Under the pieces are notes generated by a model, which was given only the letters and a program-made list of their open reading frames with translations, did no database searches and was not told where the DNA came from. Both the position numbers and the translations under genes were made by a program. From JAIOSF01 sp047159865 (lineage in GTDB: Bacteria; Campylobacterota; Campylobacteria; Campylobacterales; Arcobacteraceae), in contig NZ_AP038804.1 in NCBI RefSeq assembly GCF_047159865.1, forward strand, positions 2,287,110 to 2,351,109: a DNA stretch of 64,000 nucleotides. The letters run 5' to 3'. How positions within the stretch are numbered: position 1 is the stretch's first letter; the number at the start of each line of letters is the position of its first letter. This document shows, piece after piece, positions 33,161 through 41,598 of this stretch.

Positions 33161-35701
33161 ATGAAAAACTTACCCATACACGATGTCTTAGACGATATAA
33201 AAACAACACTTCAAACTAACTCCACTTTGATACTTCAAGCACCTCCAGGAGCTGGAAAAAGTACAGTAGTACCTATAAATTTACTAAATGAACCTTGGCT
33301 TCCAAAAGATAAAATCATCATCATGCTAGAACCTAGAAGAGTTGCAGCTAGAAGTGTAGCTATACAAATGGCTAGACTACTTGGTGAAGAGGTAGGACAA
33401 AGTGTAGGCTATCAAGTAAAAATGGAGAGTTGTTTTTCAAAAAATACAAAACTACTCATAGTAACAGAAGCTATACTGGTGCGTAAACTACAAAGTGACC
33501 AAGCTTTAGAAGATGTAGCACTTATCATCTTTGATGAGTTTCACGAAAGAAGTATACATACAGATCTCTCACTTGCACTATCACTTCAAGTACAAGAGCT
33601 TTTAAGAGATGATTTAAAACTACTCATCATGTCTGCTACTTTAAATTCAAAAGAGTTACTAAAACTTCTTGGCGATGTTCCAGTTATTACCTCACAAGGT
33701 CGTACCTATGATATAGAAAATGTATATCTTCCATCAAATATAAAACAACCAGATGTAAAAACTATAAACACTTTACTTTTAAATACAACACTTCAAGCTA
33801 TAGAAAATGATGAGGGTGATATCTTGGTATTTTTAGCAGGAACTAAAGAGATAAAAAATCTACAAAACTCTCTTGAAGAAAAACTCAGCTCACATGATAT
33901 AGAAGTATTTCCTCTGTATTCTGCACTTAGTAAAGAGAAACAAGACAAAGCGATACTAAAAAATACTCAATCAAACAAAAGAAAAGTAATCCTTTCTACA
34001 AATATTGCGCAAACATCTTTAACTATTGAGGGTATAAAAGTAGTCATAGACTCTGGACTCGAAAAAATATCACGATACAACTATGCAAATGCGATGAATC
34101 ATTTAGAACTCTCATTTATATCAAGTGATTCAGCGGTTCAAAGAGCAGGACGGGCAGGAAGACTAAGTGATGGAAAGTGTTATAAACTCTGGCATCAAAG
34201 TAAAATACTACAAGCCTCAACTCGTCCTGAGATATTGCGTTCTGATTTAACTTCATTTTATTTAGATGTAGCATTGTGGGGAGTAGATGATATAAAAGAG
34301 TTGCAGTTTTTAAACTATCCAGAACTCCAAACACAAATTAGTACACAAACCATACTAGAAGAACTAAAAATGATAGATGAATCTAAAGAGATAACACCTT
34401 TTGGTAAAAAAGCGTTATTGCTTGGTGTTCATCCACGATTTTCATTTATGATTTTAAAAGCGAATGATTTAGGATTTTCTTATGAGGCTTGTTTACTAGC
34501 TGCACTTTTGAGTGAAAAAGATATATTTAAAAATAGTGGTAGAAACTATGATGCAAATATATATTCAAGGTTTATACATATTTATGAAAAAGACTTTAGT
34601 AGTACTTATATCAATACTCATCTTGCAAAAACAATTTTAAAACAAGCAGAGTTTTTTTACTCAAAACTCAAAAAACTAGAAAAGGTACATAAAAAATCTC
34701 ATCCTATCACAGAAGATGAACTCTCACATCTATTGCTTTTAGCATATCCAGATAGACTAGCAAAACGACGAACTAAAAATGACAATAAATATAAACTAAG
34801 TAACTCAAAAGGTGCTGTTTTAAATAACGAAGATGCTTTATTTAATGAGGAGTATTTAGTAGTATCAAATATAAATGCACAAACAAAAGACTCGTATATA
34901 AATATGGCATTACGAATCTCTTTAGATACTATAGAAAAAGAATTTGATAGCTATATAGAGAAAAAAGAGTCTATTACTTACAATAAAGAAAATAAAAAAT
35001 TCGACATACGAGAAAAACACTATTTTTACGACTTAGAACTCACTTCTCGAGCTATATCAAATAAATCAAATCATGATTATTCACAACTCATTTTAGAACT
35101 GATTCAAAAAGAGGGATTGGAGCTTTTAACTTGGAGCAAAAAAGCCAAAGAGTTAAAAGAAAGAGTAAACTTCATAAATAAAAACAGGGATAGTAATTTA
35201 CCCTCATTTGATGATGAATCATTATTAGATAGTGTTCAAGAGTGGCTTGAGCCTTATTTACATGAGATACAATCTATCAAAGCTTTAGAGTCATTAGACT
35301 TATACTCTATTTTACTTGGATTCATACCATGGGAAGAGCAACAAACTCTTGATACTCTAGCACCTTGTACTATTAAAGTACCAAGTGGCTCAAATATAAA
35401 AATAGATTATTCAAATAGCCAGATTCCTATTTTAGCAGTCAAAATACAAGAGATGTTTGGACTTCATGAAACTCCAAAGATTGTAAACAATAGTATACCT
35501 TTGCAGATACATCTCTTAAGCCCTGCAAAAAGACCCATACAAATTACATATGATTTGAAAAGCTTTTGGGAAAACTCATATACTGAGGTAAAAAAAGAAC
35601 TGTTTATTAAGTACAAAAGACACTATTGGCCAGATGATCCTTTTGAAGCAATAGCAACAAGTAAAACAAAAAAACATATGATGAATGTAAATAAATCATA
35701 A
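33161..35701 (+). CDS. hrpB: ATP-dependent helicase HrpB
   Basis: DEAH/DExH-box helicase, 846 residues, the usual HrpB length. Motifs in order: PPGAGKSTVVP (Walker A, near 27), LEPRRVAARS (Ia), DEFHERS (II, near 127), MSATLN (III), STNIAQTSLTIEGI (V), QRAGRAGR (VI). The C-terminal HrpB_C region (about 690-846) ends with KRHYWPDDP, the conserved R-YPW-DDP-like tail. The role in RNA metabolism is poorly understood and it is usually non-essential. It is monocistronic, with only a weak ribosome-binding site. Confidence 0.94.
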   Translation: MKNLPIHDVLDDIKTTLQTNSTLILQAPPGAGKSTVVPINLLNEPWLPKDKIIIMLEPRRVAARSVAIQMARLLGEEVGQSVGYQVKMESCFSKNTKLLIVTEAILVRKLQSDQALEDVALIIFDEFHERSIHTDLSLALSLQVQELLRDDLKLLIMSATLNSKELLKLLGDVPVITSQGRTYDIENVYLPSNIKQPDVKTINTLLLNTTLQAIENDEGDILVFLAGTKEIKNLQNSLEEKLSSHDIEVFPLYSALSKEKQDKAILKNTQSNKRKVILSTNIAQTSLTIEGIKVVIDSGLEKISRYNYANAMNHLELSFISSDSAVQRAGRAGRLSDGKCYKLWHQSKILQASTRPEILRSDLTSFYLDVALWGVDDIKELQFLNYPELQTQISTQTILEELKMIDESKEITPFGKKALLLGVHPRFSFMILKANDLGFSYEACLLAALLSEKDIFKNSGRNYDANIYSRFIHIYEKDFSSTYINTHLAKTILKQAEFFYSKLKKLEKVHKKSHPITEDELSHLLLLAYPDRLAKRRTKNDNKYKLSNSKGAVLNNEDALFNEEYLVVSNINAQTKDSYINMALRISLDTIEKEFDSYIEKKESITYNKENKKFDIREKHYFYDLELTSRAISNKSNHDYSQLILELIQKEGLELLTWSKKAKELKERVNFINKNRDSNLPSFDDESLLDSVQEWLEPYLHEIQSIKALESLDLYSILLGFIPWEEQQTLDTLAPCTIKVPSGSNIKIDYSNSQIPILAVKIQEMFGLHETPKIVNNSIPLQIHLLSPAKRPIQITYDLKSFWENSYTEVKKELFIKYKRHYWPDDPFEAIATSKTKKHMMNVNKS

Positions 35702-35759
35702 AAGAACTTATTGTTATCTCTATAGAATCATTTAAACAAAAAAAGATATAATAATACCT

Positions 35760-36005
35760 ATGAGAATAGATAAATTTTTAAACGCAGTAAATATTACAAA
35801 AAGACGAGCAGTAGCTGAAGATATGCTGGCACATAAAGTTGTACATATCAACAATATGCCTGTAAAAAAAGCAAAAGAGGTAAAGATAGATGATATTATC
35901 GAGATCAAATATCTTGAATACTCAGATAAATTCAAAGTATTACAAATACCAAAAACAAAATCAACTCCAAAATCAGTACAGAGTGAATATGTTACAAAAC
36001 TATAA
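35760..36005 (+). CDS. S4-domain RNA-binding protein (RqcP/HslR-like)
   Basis: 81 residues that are essentially one S4 domain: MRIDKFLNAVNITKRRAVAE, then DMLAHKVVHINNMPVKKAKE and VKIDDIIEIKY. This matches the small S4 proteins (Hsp15/RqcP type) that bind rRNA or stalled 50S subunits. It sits 14 bp upstream of trpD and leads a plus-strand run trpD-tsaE-lptB. Confidence 0.85.
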   Translation: MRIDKFLNAVNITKRRAVAEDMLAHKVVHINNMPVKKAKEVKIDDIIEIKYLEYSDKFKVLQIPKTKSTPKSVQSEYVTKL

Positions 36006-36019
36006 AAGGGACTATTTAA

Positions 36020-37006
36020 ATGTTTAATAAAGCTAGATTAAAATTTGACGATATATTCGAAAATAGGTTAGACCACAATGAAGTTCGTAACTATCTTATA
36101 GAACTTTATGAAAAAGGTGAAAATGCAGATGAGATAGCTGCTGCTGCTACCGCAATGAGAGAACATATGCTCCCACTAAATGTTGAGCAAACACTTCAAG
36201 AAGAACTTTTTGACAATTGTGGAACAGGAGGAGATAAAAGTAATAGCTTTAATATCTCTACAACTGTTTCAATTGTTTTATCTGCTTGTGGTTGTAAAAT
36301 AGCTAAGCATGGAAACAGAAGTATTACAAGCAATAGCGGTAGTGCTGATATGCTAGAAGAACTAGGAGTTAATTTAACATTAACTATCCCAAAACAACTA
36401 GAAATGTTAAAGCAAACTGGTTTTGTTTTTATGTTTGCGATTAATCATCATCCAGCTATGAAACATATCATGCCAATACGAAAATCTATTGAGCATAGAA
36501 CTATTTTTAATGTTCTAGGACCACTATCAAACCCAGCAAGTGTTCATAAACAACTTATTGGAGTATTTGATAAAGAGTATGTTCCAAAAATTGCAGATGC
36601 AATGACACAACTTAATACAAAAAGAGCAATGGTTGTAAGTAGTGAAGATGGTATGGATGAGGTAAGTATTAGCGATGTTACGCATTGTGCTTTTGTAGAA
36701 AGAGGAACTTTTAATGAGTTTGTTCTTGATCCTAGAGAATATGGGTTTGATTTTTATCCTAAATCAGAAATTACAGGTGGGACAGCAAAAGAAAATGCAA
36801 TCACTACAAAAAATATTCTAAATGGAACAATTACAGGTGCAAAAAGAGATATTGTTATTTTAAATGCTGCTGTTGCATTGCTTGTAGATGGTAAAGTAAA
36901 CTCTACAGAAGAGGGAATTGAGATGGCAAAAGAAGCTATTGATAATGGTGATGCTATAAAAAAACTAGAAGAGATAGTTCGAGTAAGTAACGAACTTATA
37001 CACTAA
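36020..37006 (+). CDS. trpD: Anthranilate phosphoribosyltransferase
   Basis: Second step of tryptophan synthesis: joins anthranilate to PRPP. 328 residues, normal length. Diagnostic motifs: CGTGGDKSNSFNIST (PRPP binding, near 68), KHGNRSITSNSGSADMLEELG (near 96-116), VFMFAINHHPAMKHIMPIRK (near 137-156) and EDGMDEVSIS (metal binding). trpD stands apart from the rest of the trp genes here, in a run with tsaE and lptB. A weak AAAAGGG site precedes the ATG. Confidence 0.95.
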   Translation: MFNKARLKFDDIFENRLDHNEVRNYLIELYEKGENADEIAAAATAMREHMLPLNVEQTLQEELFDNCGTGGDKSNSFNISTTVSIVLSACGCKIAKHGNRSITSNSGSADMLEELGVNLTLTIPKQLEMLKQTGFVFMFAINHHPAMKHIMPIRKSIEHRTIFNVLGPLSNPASVHKQLIGVFDKEYVPKIADAMTQLNTKRAMVVSSEDGMDEVSISDVTHCAFVERGTFNEFVLDPREYGFDFYPKSEITGGTAKENAITTKNILNGTITGAKRDIVILNAAVALLVDGKVNSTEEGIEMAKEAIDNGDAIKKLEEIVRVSNELIH

Positions 37007-37013
37007 TTATTTT

Positions 37014-37418
37014 ATGACTTTAAATTTAACGCAAATAGATCAATTTATATCACTCTTAAAAGAAAGAATCAATAACCAAGATAAAATAGTGTTATTAAGA
37101 GGAGATTTAGCTAGTGGTAAAACTACACTTGTACAACATTTTGTAAATAGTCTCAATATAAAAGATAAGGTAACTAGTCCAACTTTCTCTATACAAAGTA
37201 TTTATGGGGAAAATATATATCACTATGATGTCTATAACAAAACTTTACAAGAGTTTATAGCACTAGGTCTTTTAGAAGAGTTTGAGAAAAGTGGTATACA
37301 TTTTGTAGAGTGGGGTGATGAAAAACTTGAGAATTTACTTTTAGAGTATGGTTTTGATGTGATAGTTGTAAATATAGAAAAAAAAGAAGAAAGTAGAGAA
37401 TATAAAATTGGATCATAA
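37014..37418 (+). CDS. tsaE: tRNA threonylcarbamoyladenosine biosynthesis ATPase TsaE
   Basis: ATPase of the TsaBDE complex that makes N6-threonylcarbamoyladenosine on ANN-decoding tRNAs. 134 residues, normal length; Walker A is LRGDLASGKTTLVQHF (near 26-41), then TSPTFSIQSIY and the YHYDVYN element. It begins 7 bp after trpD and overlaps lptB by 11 bp. Confidence 0.93.
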   Translation: MTLNLTQIDQFISLLKERINNQDKIVLLRGDLASGKTTLVQHFVNSLNIKDKVTSPTFSIQSIYGENIYHYDVYNKTLQEFIALGLLEEFEKSGIHFVEWGDEKLENLLLEYGFDVIVVNIEKKEESREYKIGS

Positions 37419-38133
37419 AATAGAAGTAACTAGCCTAACAAAAGCTATCAAAAAGACACAAATTTTACATGATATAAGTTTAGATATCAAAAGTGGTGAA
37501 ACAGTTGGGCTACTAGGACCAAATGGAGCTGGAAAAACTACAAGTTTTTATATTATTTGTGGTCTTGTACAACCTACAACAGGAAAAATATTTTTTGATG
37601 ATCATGAGATAACACATCTTCCCTTACATAAAAGAGCATTAAGAGGAATAGGATACCTTCCTCAAGAGTCATCAATTTTCAAAGACTTAACAGTTGAAGA
37701 CAATCTTATGTTAGCAGCAGAGGTTTCAATAGATGATGAACAACTACGAAGAGAAAGAATTGAAGAACTTTTAGAAGTGTTTAATATTGAACCAATTAGG
37801 CAAAGAAGAGGGGTAAGTTTAAGTGGAGGGGAGAGAAGAAGAGCTGAAATCGCAAGAGCCTTAGTATCAAACCCAAAATTTTTACTTCTTGATGAACCTT
37901 TTGCAGGTGTTGATCCAATTGCAGTTAAAGATATTCAAGGTATTATCAAACAACTCACCCTTAGAGGAATAGGGGTATTAATCACAGATCATAATGTAAG
38001 AGAAACTTTACAAATATGTGATAGAGCTTATGTTATGAAAGCAGGAGCTATTATTGCAGGTGGAACAGCTCAAGAGATAAAGGATAATGAGATGGTAAGA
38101 GAACACTACTTAGGGAAAGATTTTACTTTTTAG
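37408..38133 (+). CDS. lptB: Lipopolysaccharide export ABC ATPase LptB
   Basis: ATPase that powers LPS transport from the inner membrane to the Lpt bridge. 241 residues. Walker A is GPNGAGKTTSFY (near 39), Q-loop GYLPQESSIF, signature LSGGERRRAEIARAL, Walker B LLLDEPFAGVDPIA and the H-loop ITDHNVRE; the LSGGERRR and FAGVDPIAV forms are typical of LptB. The start is TTG (37408), overlapping the end of tsaE. It ends the run before a strong terminator. Confidence 0.93.
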   Translation: MDHKIEVTSLTKAIKKTQILHDISLDIKSGETVGLLGPNGAGKTTSFYIICGLVQPTTGKIFFDDHEITHLPLHKRALRGIGYLPQESSIFKDLTVEDNLMLAAEVSIDDEQLRRERIEELLEVFNIEPIRQRRGVSLSGGERRRAEIARALVSNPKFLLLDEPFAGVDPIAVKDIQGIIKQLTLRGIGVLITDHNVRETLQICDRAYVMKAGAIIAGGTAQEIKDNEMVREHYLGKDFTF

Positions 38134-38165
38134 TTATCTCTTTTTTCTCTTATACTTAACCATAA

Positions 38166-38197
38166 AAAAAGGGTTCGCAATTTTGCGAACCCTTTTT
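38166..38197. terminator. Strong bidirectional terminator between lptB and icd
   Basis: GGGTTCGCAA-TT-TTGCGAACCC flanked by an A-run on the left and TTTTT on the right. It ends lptB on the plus strand and icd on the minus strand. Confidence 0.92.
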
Positions 38198-38218
38198 GAT
38201 ATCCAACATCTAAAAAGA

Positions 38219-40420
38219 TTAGATGTTGTTGATGATATTGTTTAAAGTTGCAGATGGTCTCATCGCAGCTTCAGCTTTAACGATATCTGGATTAAAGTAT
38301 CCACCGATATCTTTTGAAGTTCCTTCAGAACCTAATAACTCAGCCATAATTGTTTCTTCACCATCGATTAGTGCTTTTGCAACAGGTGCAAATTTAGCAG
38401 CTAATTCAGCGTTATCTGTTTGTTCAGCTAATGCTTGTGCCCAATATTGAGCTACAAAGTAGTGAGAAGCTTTGTTATCTTGCTCTCCACATTTTCTACT
38501 TGGCTCTTTGTTGTTATCAAGGTATGCATTATTTGCCCAGTCAAGTGCAGCAGTTACAATCTCTAAATCTTTAGAGTTATTTTTTTGAGAAATAAATCTT
38601 AAAGACTCTGCAAGTGCTAAGAACTCACCTAAAGAATCCCATCTTAAGTGACCCTCATTTAACATTTGTTCAACATGCTTAGGAGCAGATCCACCAGCAC
38701 CTGTTTCAAATAATCCACCACCAGCAATTAATGGAACGATTGATAACATTTTAGCAGATGTTCCAAGCTCTAAGATTGGGAATAAGTCTGTTAAGTAATC
38801 TCTTAAAACATTTCCAGTTACAGAGTTAGTATCTTTACCAGCTCTTACTCTATCTAAAGTATATTGCATAGCTTCAGCAGGTGCCATAATTGGTAACTCT
38901 AAACCAGAAGTATCGTGGTCTTTTAAGTACTCAGTAACTTTAGCAATCATATTTCTATCATGTGCTCTTTCTTCATCAAGCCAGAATACTGCAGGGTTTC
39001 CTGTTAATCTAGCTCTTTCAACTGCAAGTCTAACCCAGTCTTTGATTGGAATATCTTTAGCTCTAGACATTCTCCAAATATCACCAACTTCAACTTCCAT
39101 TTCCATAAGAACAGAACCATCAGTATCTAAAACTTTAACAGTTCCAGCTTCAGCTATTTCAAATGTAGTTGGGTGAGAACCATACTCTTCTGCTTTTTGT
39201 GCCATAAGTCCGATATTTGGTACATTACCCATTGTTGTAACATCATACTGACCATTTTTAACACAATCTTCAACACACACTTTATACATAGTTGCATAAC
39301 ATCTATCAGGGATAACAGATACACACTCTTCTAATTCGTTAGAAGCATTCCACATAGCACCACCATCTCTTACAACAACTGGTAATGAAGCATCAATAAT
39401 GATGTCATTTGAAGCATGTAAGTTTGTGATACCTTTATCAGAATTAACCATAGCAATTCTTGGTTGTACATCATATACAGCCATGATATCAGCTTCAATT
39501 GCAGCCTTTTTATCAGCAGGTAAAGAATCAATTTTTTTGTATAAATCACCTAAACCTAAGTTTGAGTTATATCCGATTGCTTCAAAGTCTGCACCATATT
39601 TAGCAAATACATCAGCAAAGAATACTTCAACAGCATGACCAAACATAATTGGATCAGAAACTTTCATCATAGTAGCTTTTAAGTGTAAAGACCATAATAC
39701 ATCTTTCTCTTTAGCTTCAACAATAGTTTGTGCTAAAAATGCTCTTAAAGCTTTAGCAGACATAAATGTAGCATCTAAAATCTCTTTATCTTGAACATCT
39801 GTTAACTCTTTTAATAAGTTACCGTTTAATTCAATTCGTACTGTTCCAGCACCTGATTTGATAATTGATTGCTCATTACCATAGAAATCACCATCTGTCA
39901 TATGTGCAACATATGCTTTTGAGTTTTCAGAAAATGGCTTTAATTTATGCGGGTTTTTCTTAGCGAAGTTTTTAACTGCAGCAGCAGCTCTTCTATCTGA
40001 GTTACCTTCTCTTAATACAGGGTTAACAGCAGAACCTAAACAAGTAGAAAATAGTGCTTGTAACTCTTTTTCTTCATCATTTTGTGGCTCTTCTGGATAG
40101 TTAGGGATATCGTAACCTTGTGCTTGTAATTCAGATACACAAGCAATAAGTTGAGAAATAGAAGCTGAAATATTTGGTAATTTAATAATGTTACCATCTT
40201 CTTGTAAAACTGCCTCACCTAATTTAGCTAACTCATCATCAACTTTTTGTGCATCTGTTAATCTCTCAGGAAACTTAGATAAAACCCTACCAGCTAGTGA
40301 AATATCACTAGTAACAACATCTACTCCAGCAGATTTTGTAAAAGCATTTACAATTGGTAAAAGCGAATAAGTTGCTAAAGCTGGCGCTTCATCAGTTTTT
40401 GTCCATATAATTTTTGACAT
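38219..40420 (-). CDS. icd: Monomeric isocitrate dehydrogenase (NADP-dependent)
   Basis: TCA-cycle enzyme converting isocitrate to 2-oxoglutarate and CO2 with NADP. 733 residues, matching the ~740-residue monomeric class (IDH-II), unrelated in length to the ~420-residue dimeric enzymes. Recognisable blocks: IIWTKTDEAPALATYSLLPI at the N terminus, REGNSDRRAAAAVKNFAKKN, MVNSDKGITNLHASNDIIID and RCGEQDNKASHYFVAQYWAQ-type C-terminal sequence (here SRKCGEQDNKASHY). It has a good upstream gap and a TTCCTT-complement ribosome-binding site (AAGGAA on the coding strand). Monocistronic. Confidence 0.95.
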   Translation of the reverse strand: MSKIIWTKTDEAPALATYSLLPIVNAFTKSAGVDVVTSDISLAGRVLSKFPERLTDAQKVDDELAKLGEAVLQEDGNIIKLPNISASISQLIACVSELQAQGYDIPNYPEEPQNDEEKELQALFSTCLGSAVNPVLREGNSDRRAAAAVKNFAKKNPHKLKPFSENSKAYVAHMTDGDFYGNEQSIIKSGAGTVRIELNGNLLKELTDVQDKEILDATFMSAKALRAFLAQTIVEAKEKDVLWSLHLKATMMKVSDPIMFGHAVEVFFADVFAKYGADFEAIGYNSNLGLGDLYKKIDSLPADKKAAIEADIMAVYDVQPRIAMVNSDKGITNLHASNDIIIDASLPVVVRDGGAMWNASNELEECVSVIPDRCYATMYKVCVEDCVKNGQYDVTTMGNVPNIGLMAQKAEEYGSHPTTFEIAEAGTVKVLDTDGSVLMEMEVEVGDIWRMSRAKDIPIKDWVRLAVERARLTGNPAVFWLDEERAHDRNMIAKVTEYLKDHDTSGLELPIMAPAEAMQYTLDRVRAGKDTNSVTGNVLRDYLTDLFPILELGTSAKMLSIVPLIAGGGLFETGAGGSAPKHVEQMLNEGHLRWDSLGEFLALAESLRFISQKNNSKDLEIVTAALDWANNAYLDNNKEPSRKCGEQDNKASHYFVAQYWAQALAEQTDNAELAAKFAPVAKALIDGEETIMAELLGSEGTSKDIGGYFNPDIVKAEAAMRPSATLNNIINNI

Positions 40421-40542
40421 ATTTTTTCCTTAATTAATTTGTGTTATTGCAATGTATGCTATCAAAAATTTAATTATAGTATTATTTTATATTATATATC
40501 TTTTGACATTCACTTAATAGTTGTATCATTTATACACACACT

Positions 40543-41598
40543 TTAATTCCAAAGTTTTTTAAGCTTTTCCTCTTTAGATACTTTAGGCTTGACTTTCTTA
40601 AGCTTTTTGCTTGGCTTTCTTTTTTTCAGTTTTTTTACAGTTCCTGTTTTTTGTTTTCGTACTTTTCTTTTTTGTTTTTTTATCTTTTTAATATATTGTT
40701 TATGTTTTGAATATGAAGAGGAAAAATGATGTTTTTTACCATCTATTGATTTCATAAAATAGAGATAATCAGATTTTATAGGAAAAATAGCTGCTTTAAT
40801 AGACTCAAATTCAACAGCACATACAGGATCACTAGGCAATCCTCTATATTTATAAGTATTGTAGCTAGAGATATCATTTCGTATCATAGATGGAGTTATT
40901 TTCGTATGGGAAAATTTACTATAATTAAGTGTTCCATCCATTTGCAATTTCATATTTTTTTTCAAACGATTGTATATAACACTTGAAACCGTAGCCATCT
41001 CCTCTTTAGAAGCGGACTCTTTTTGAATAATCGATGCAATTATAATATAGTTGTACCAATTCTTTTTGTTATAAAGACCAAATATTTTTTCGCTATATTG
41101 TTTATATCTAGCTTCAGTTAAAGATAACAGATGTTTTATCAACTGTTCTTCGTTCATCCCTAAAGGTAAATAGTAAGTATCTGCTAAAATATTCCCATCT
41201 TTTTTATATGCCAATCGAGAGTATGTTTGAAAAAGCTTATAGGTAGATATATTTAAAGTTTTGGCAAGGTTTTGTAAAAAGAAATAGTATGTTTCCCCAG
41301 GGATAAGTGTGACTTTTTTTAAAGCAGCTTTTGAAGTAGTAATTCTATATAAAAACTCTACTTGGGTCATTTGTGTGTTTTTTAAATCTATCCAACCACT
41401 TTGTGGCTTCCCTAAAGCTCTTAACATCAACTTATCTAATAAATTTACTTCATAATTGTTTTTATCTAAATGTGTTATAATCGAATTAGAAGTGCCTTGC
41501 GGTATAAAGATAACTCTTGATGTTTTTACATCTTGCGTAAAATAAAAAAACAAGACAACAATAACTACAAGGAACAATTCAAGAATGTTTAAAATCAT
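40543..41598 (-). CDS. mltG: Endolytic murein transglycosylase MltG
   Basis: Cleaves nascent peptidoglycan strands near the membrane and sets glycan length. From the chosen ATG (41598), 351 residues: one N-terminal membrane helix (LELFLVVIVVLFFYF), a LysM-like stretch, then the YceG catalytic domain with IIQKESASKEEMATVSSVIY (catalytic Glu), LQMDGTLNYSKF, YNTYKYRGLPSDPVCAV and YFMKSIDGKKHHFS. The C-terminal ~60 residues are extremely Lys-rich and probably disordered. An upstream ATG (41808) would add 70 residues overlapping the divergent gene and looks artificial. The chosen start overlaps the divergent gene's start by 14 bp. Confidence 0.9.
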   Translation of the reverse strand: MILNILELFLVVIVVLFFYFTQDVKTSRVIFIPQGTSNSIITHLDKNNYEVNLLDKLMLRALGKPQSGWIDLKNTQMTQVEFLYRITTSKAALKKVTLIPGETYYFFLQNLAKTLNISTYKLFQTYSRLAYKKDGNILADTYYLPLGMNEEQLIKHLLSLTEARYKQYSEKIFGLYNKKNWYNYIIIASIIQKESASKEEMATVSSVIYNRLKKNMKLQMDGTLNYSKFSHTKITPSMIRNDISSYNTYKYRGLPSDPVCAVEFESIKAAIFPIKSDYLYFMKSIDGKKHHFSSSYSKHKQYIKKIKKQKRKVRKQKTGTVKKLKKRKPSKKLKKVKPKVSKEEKLKKLWN

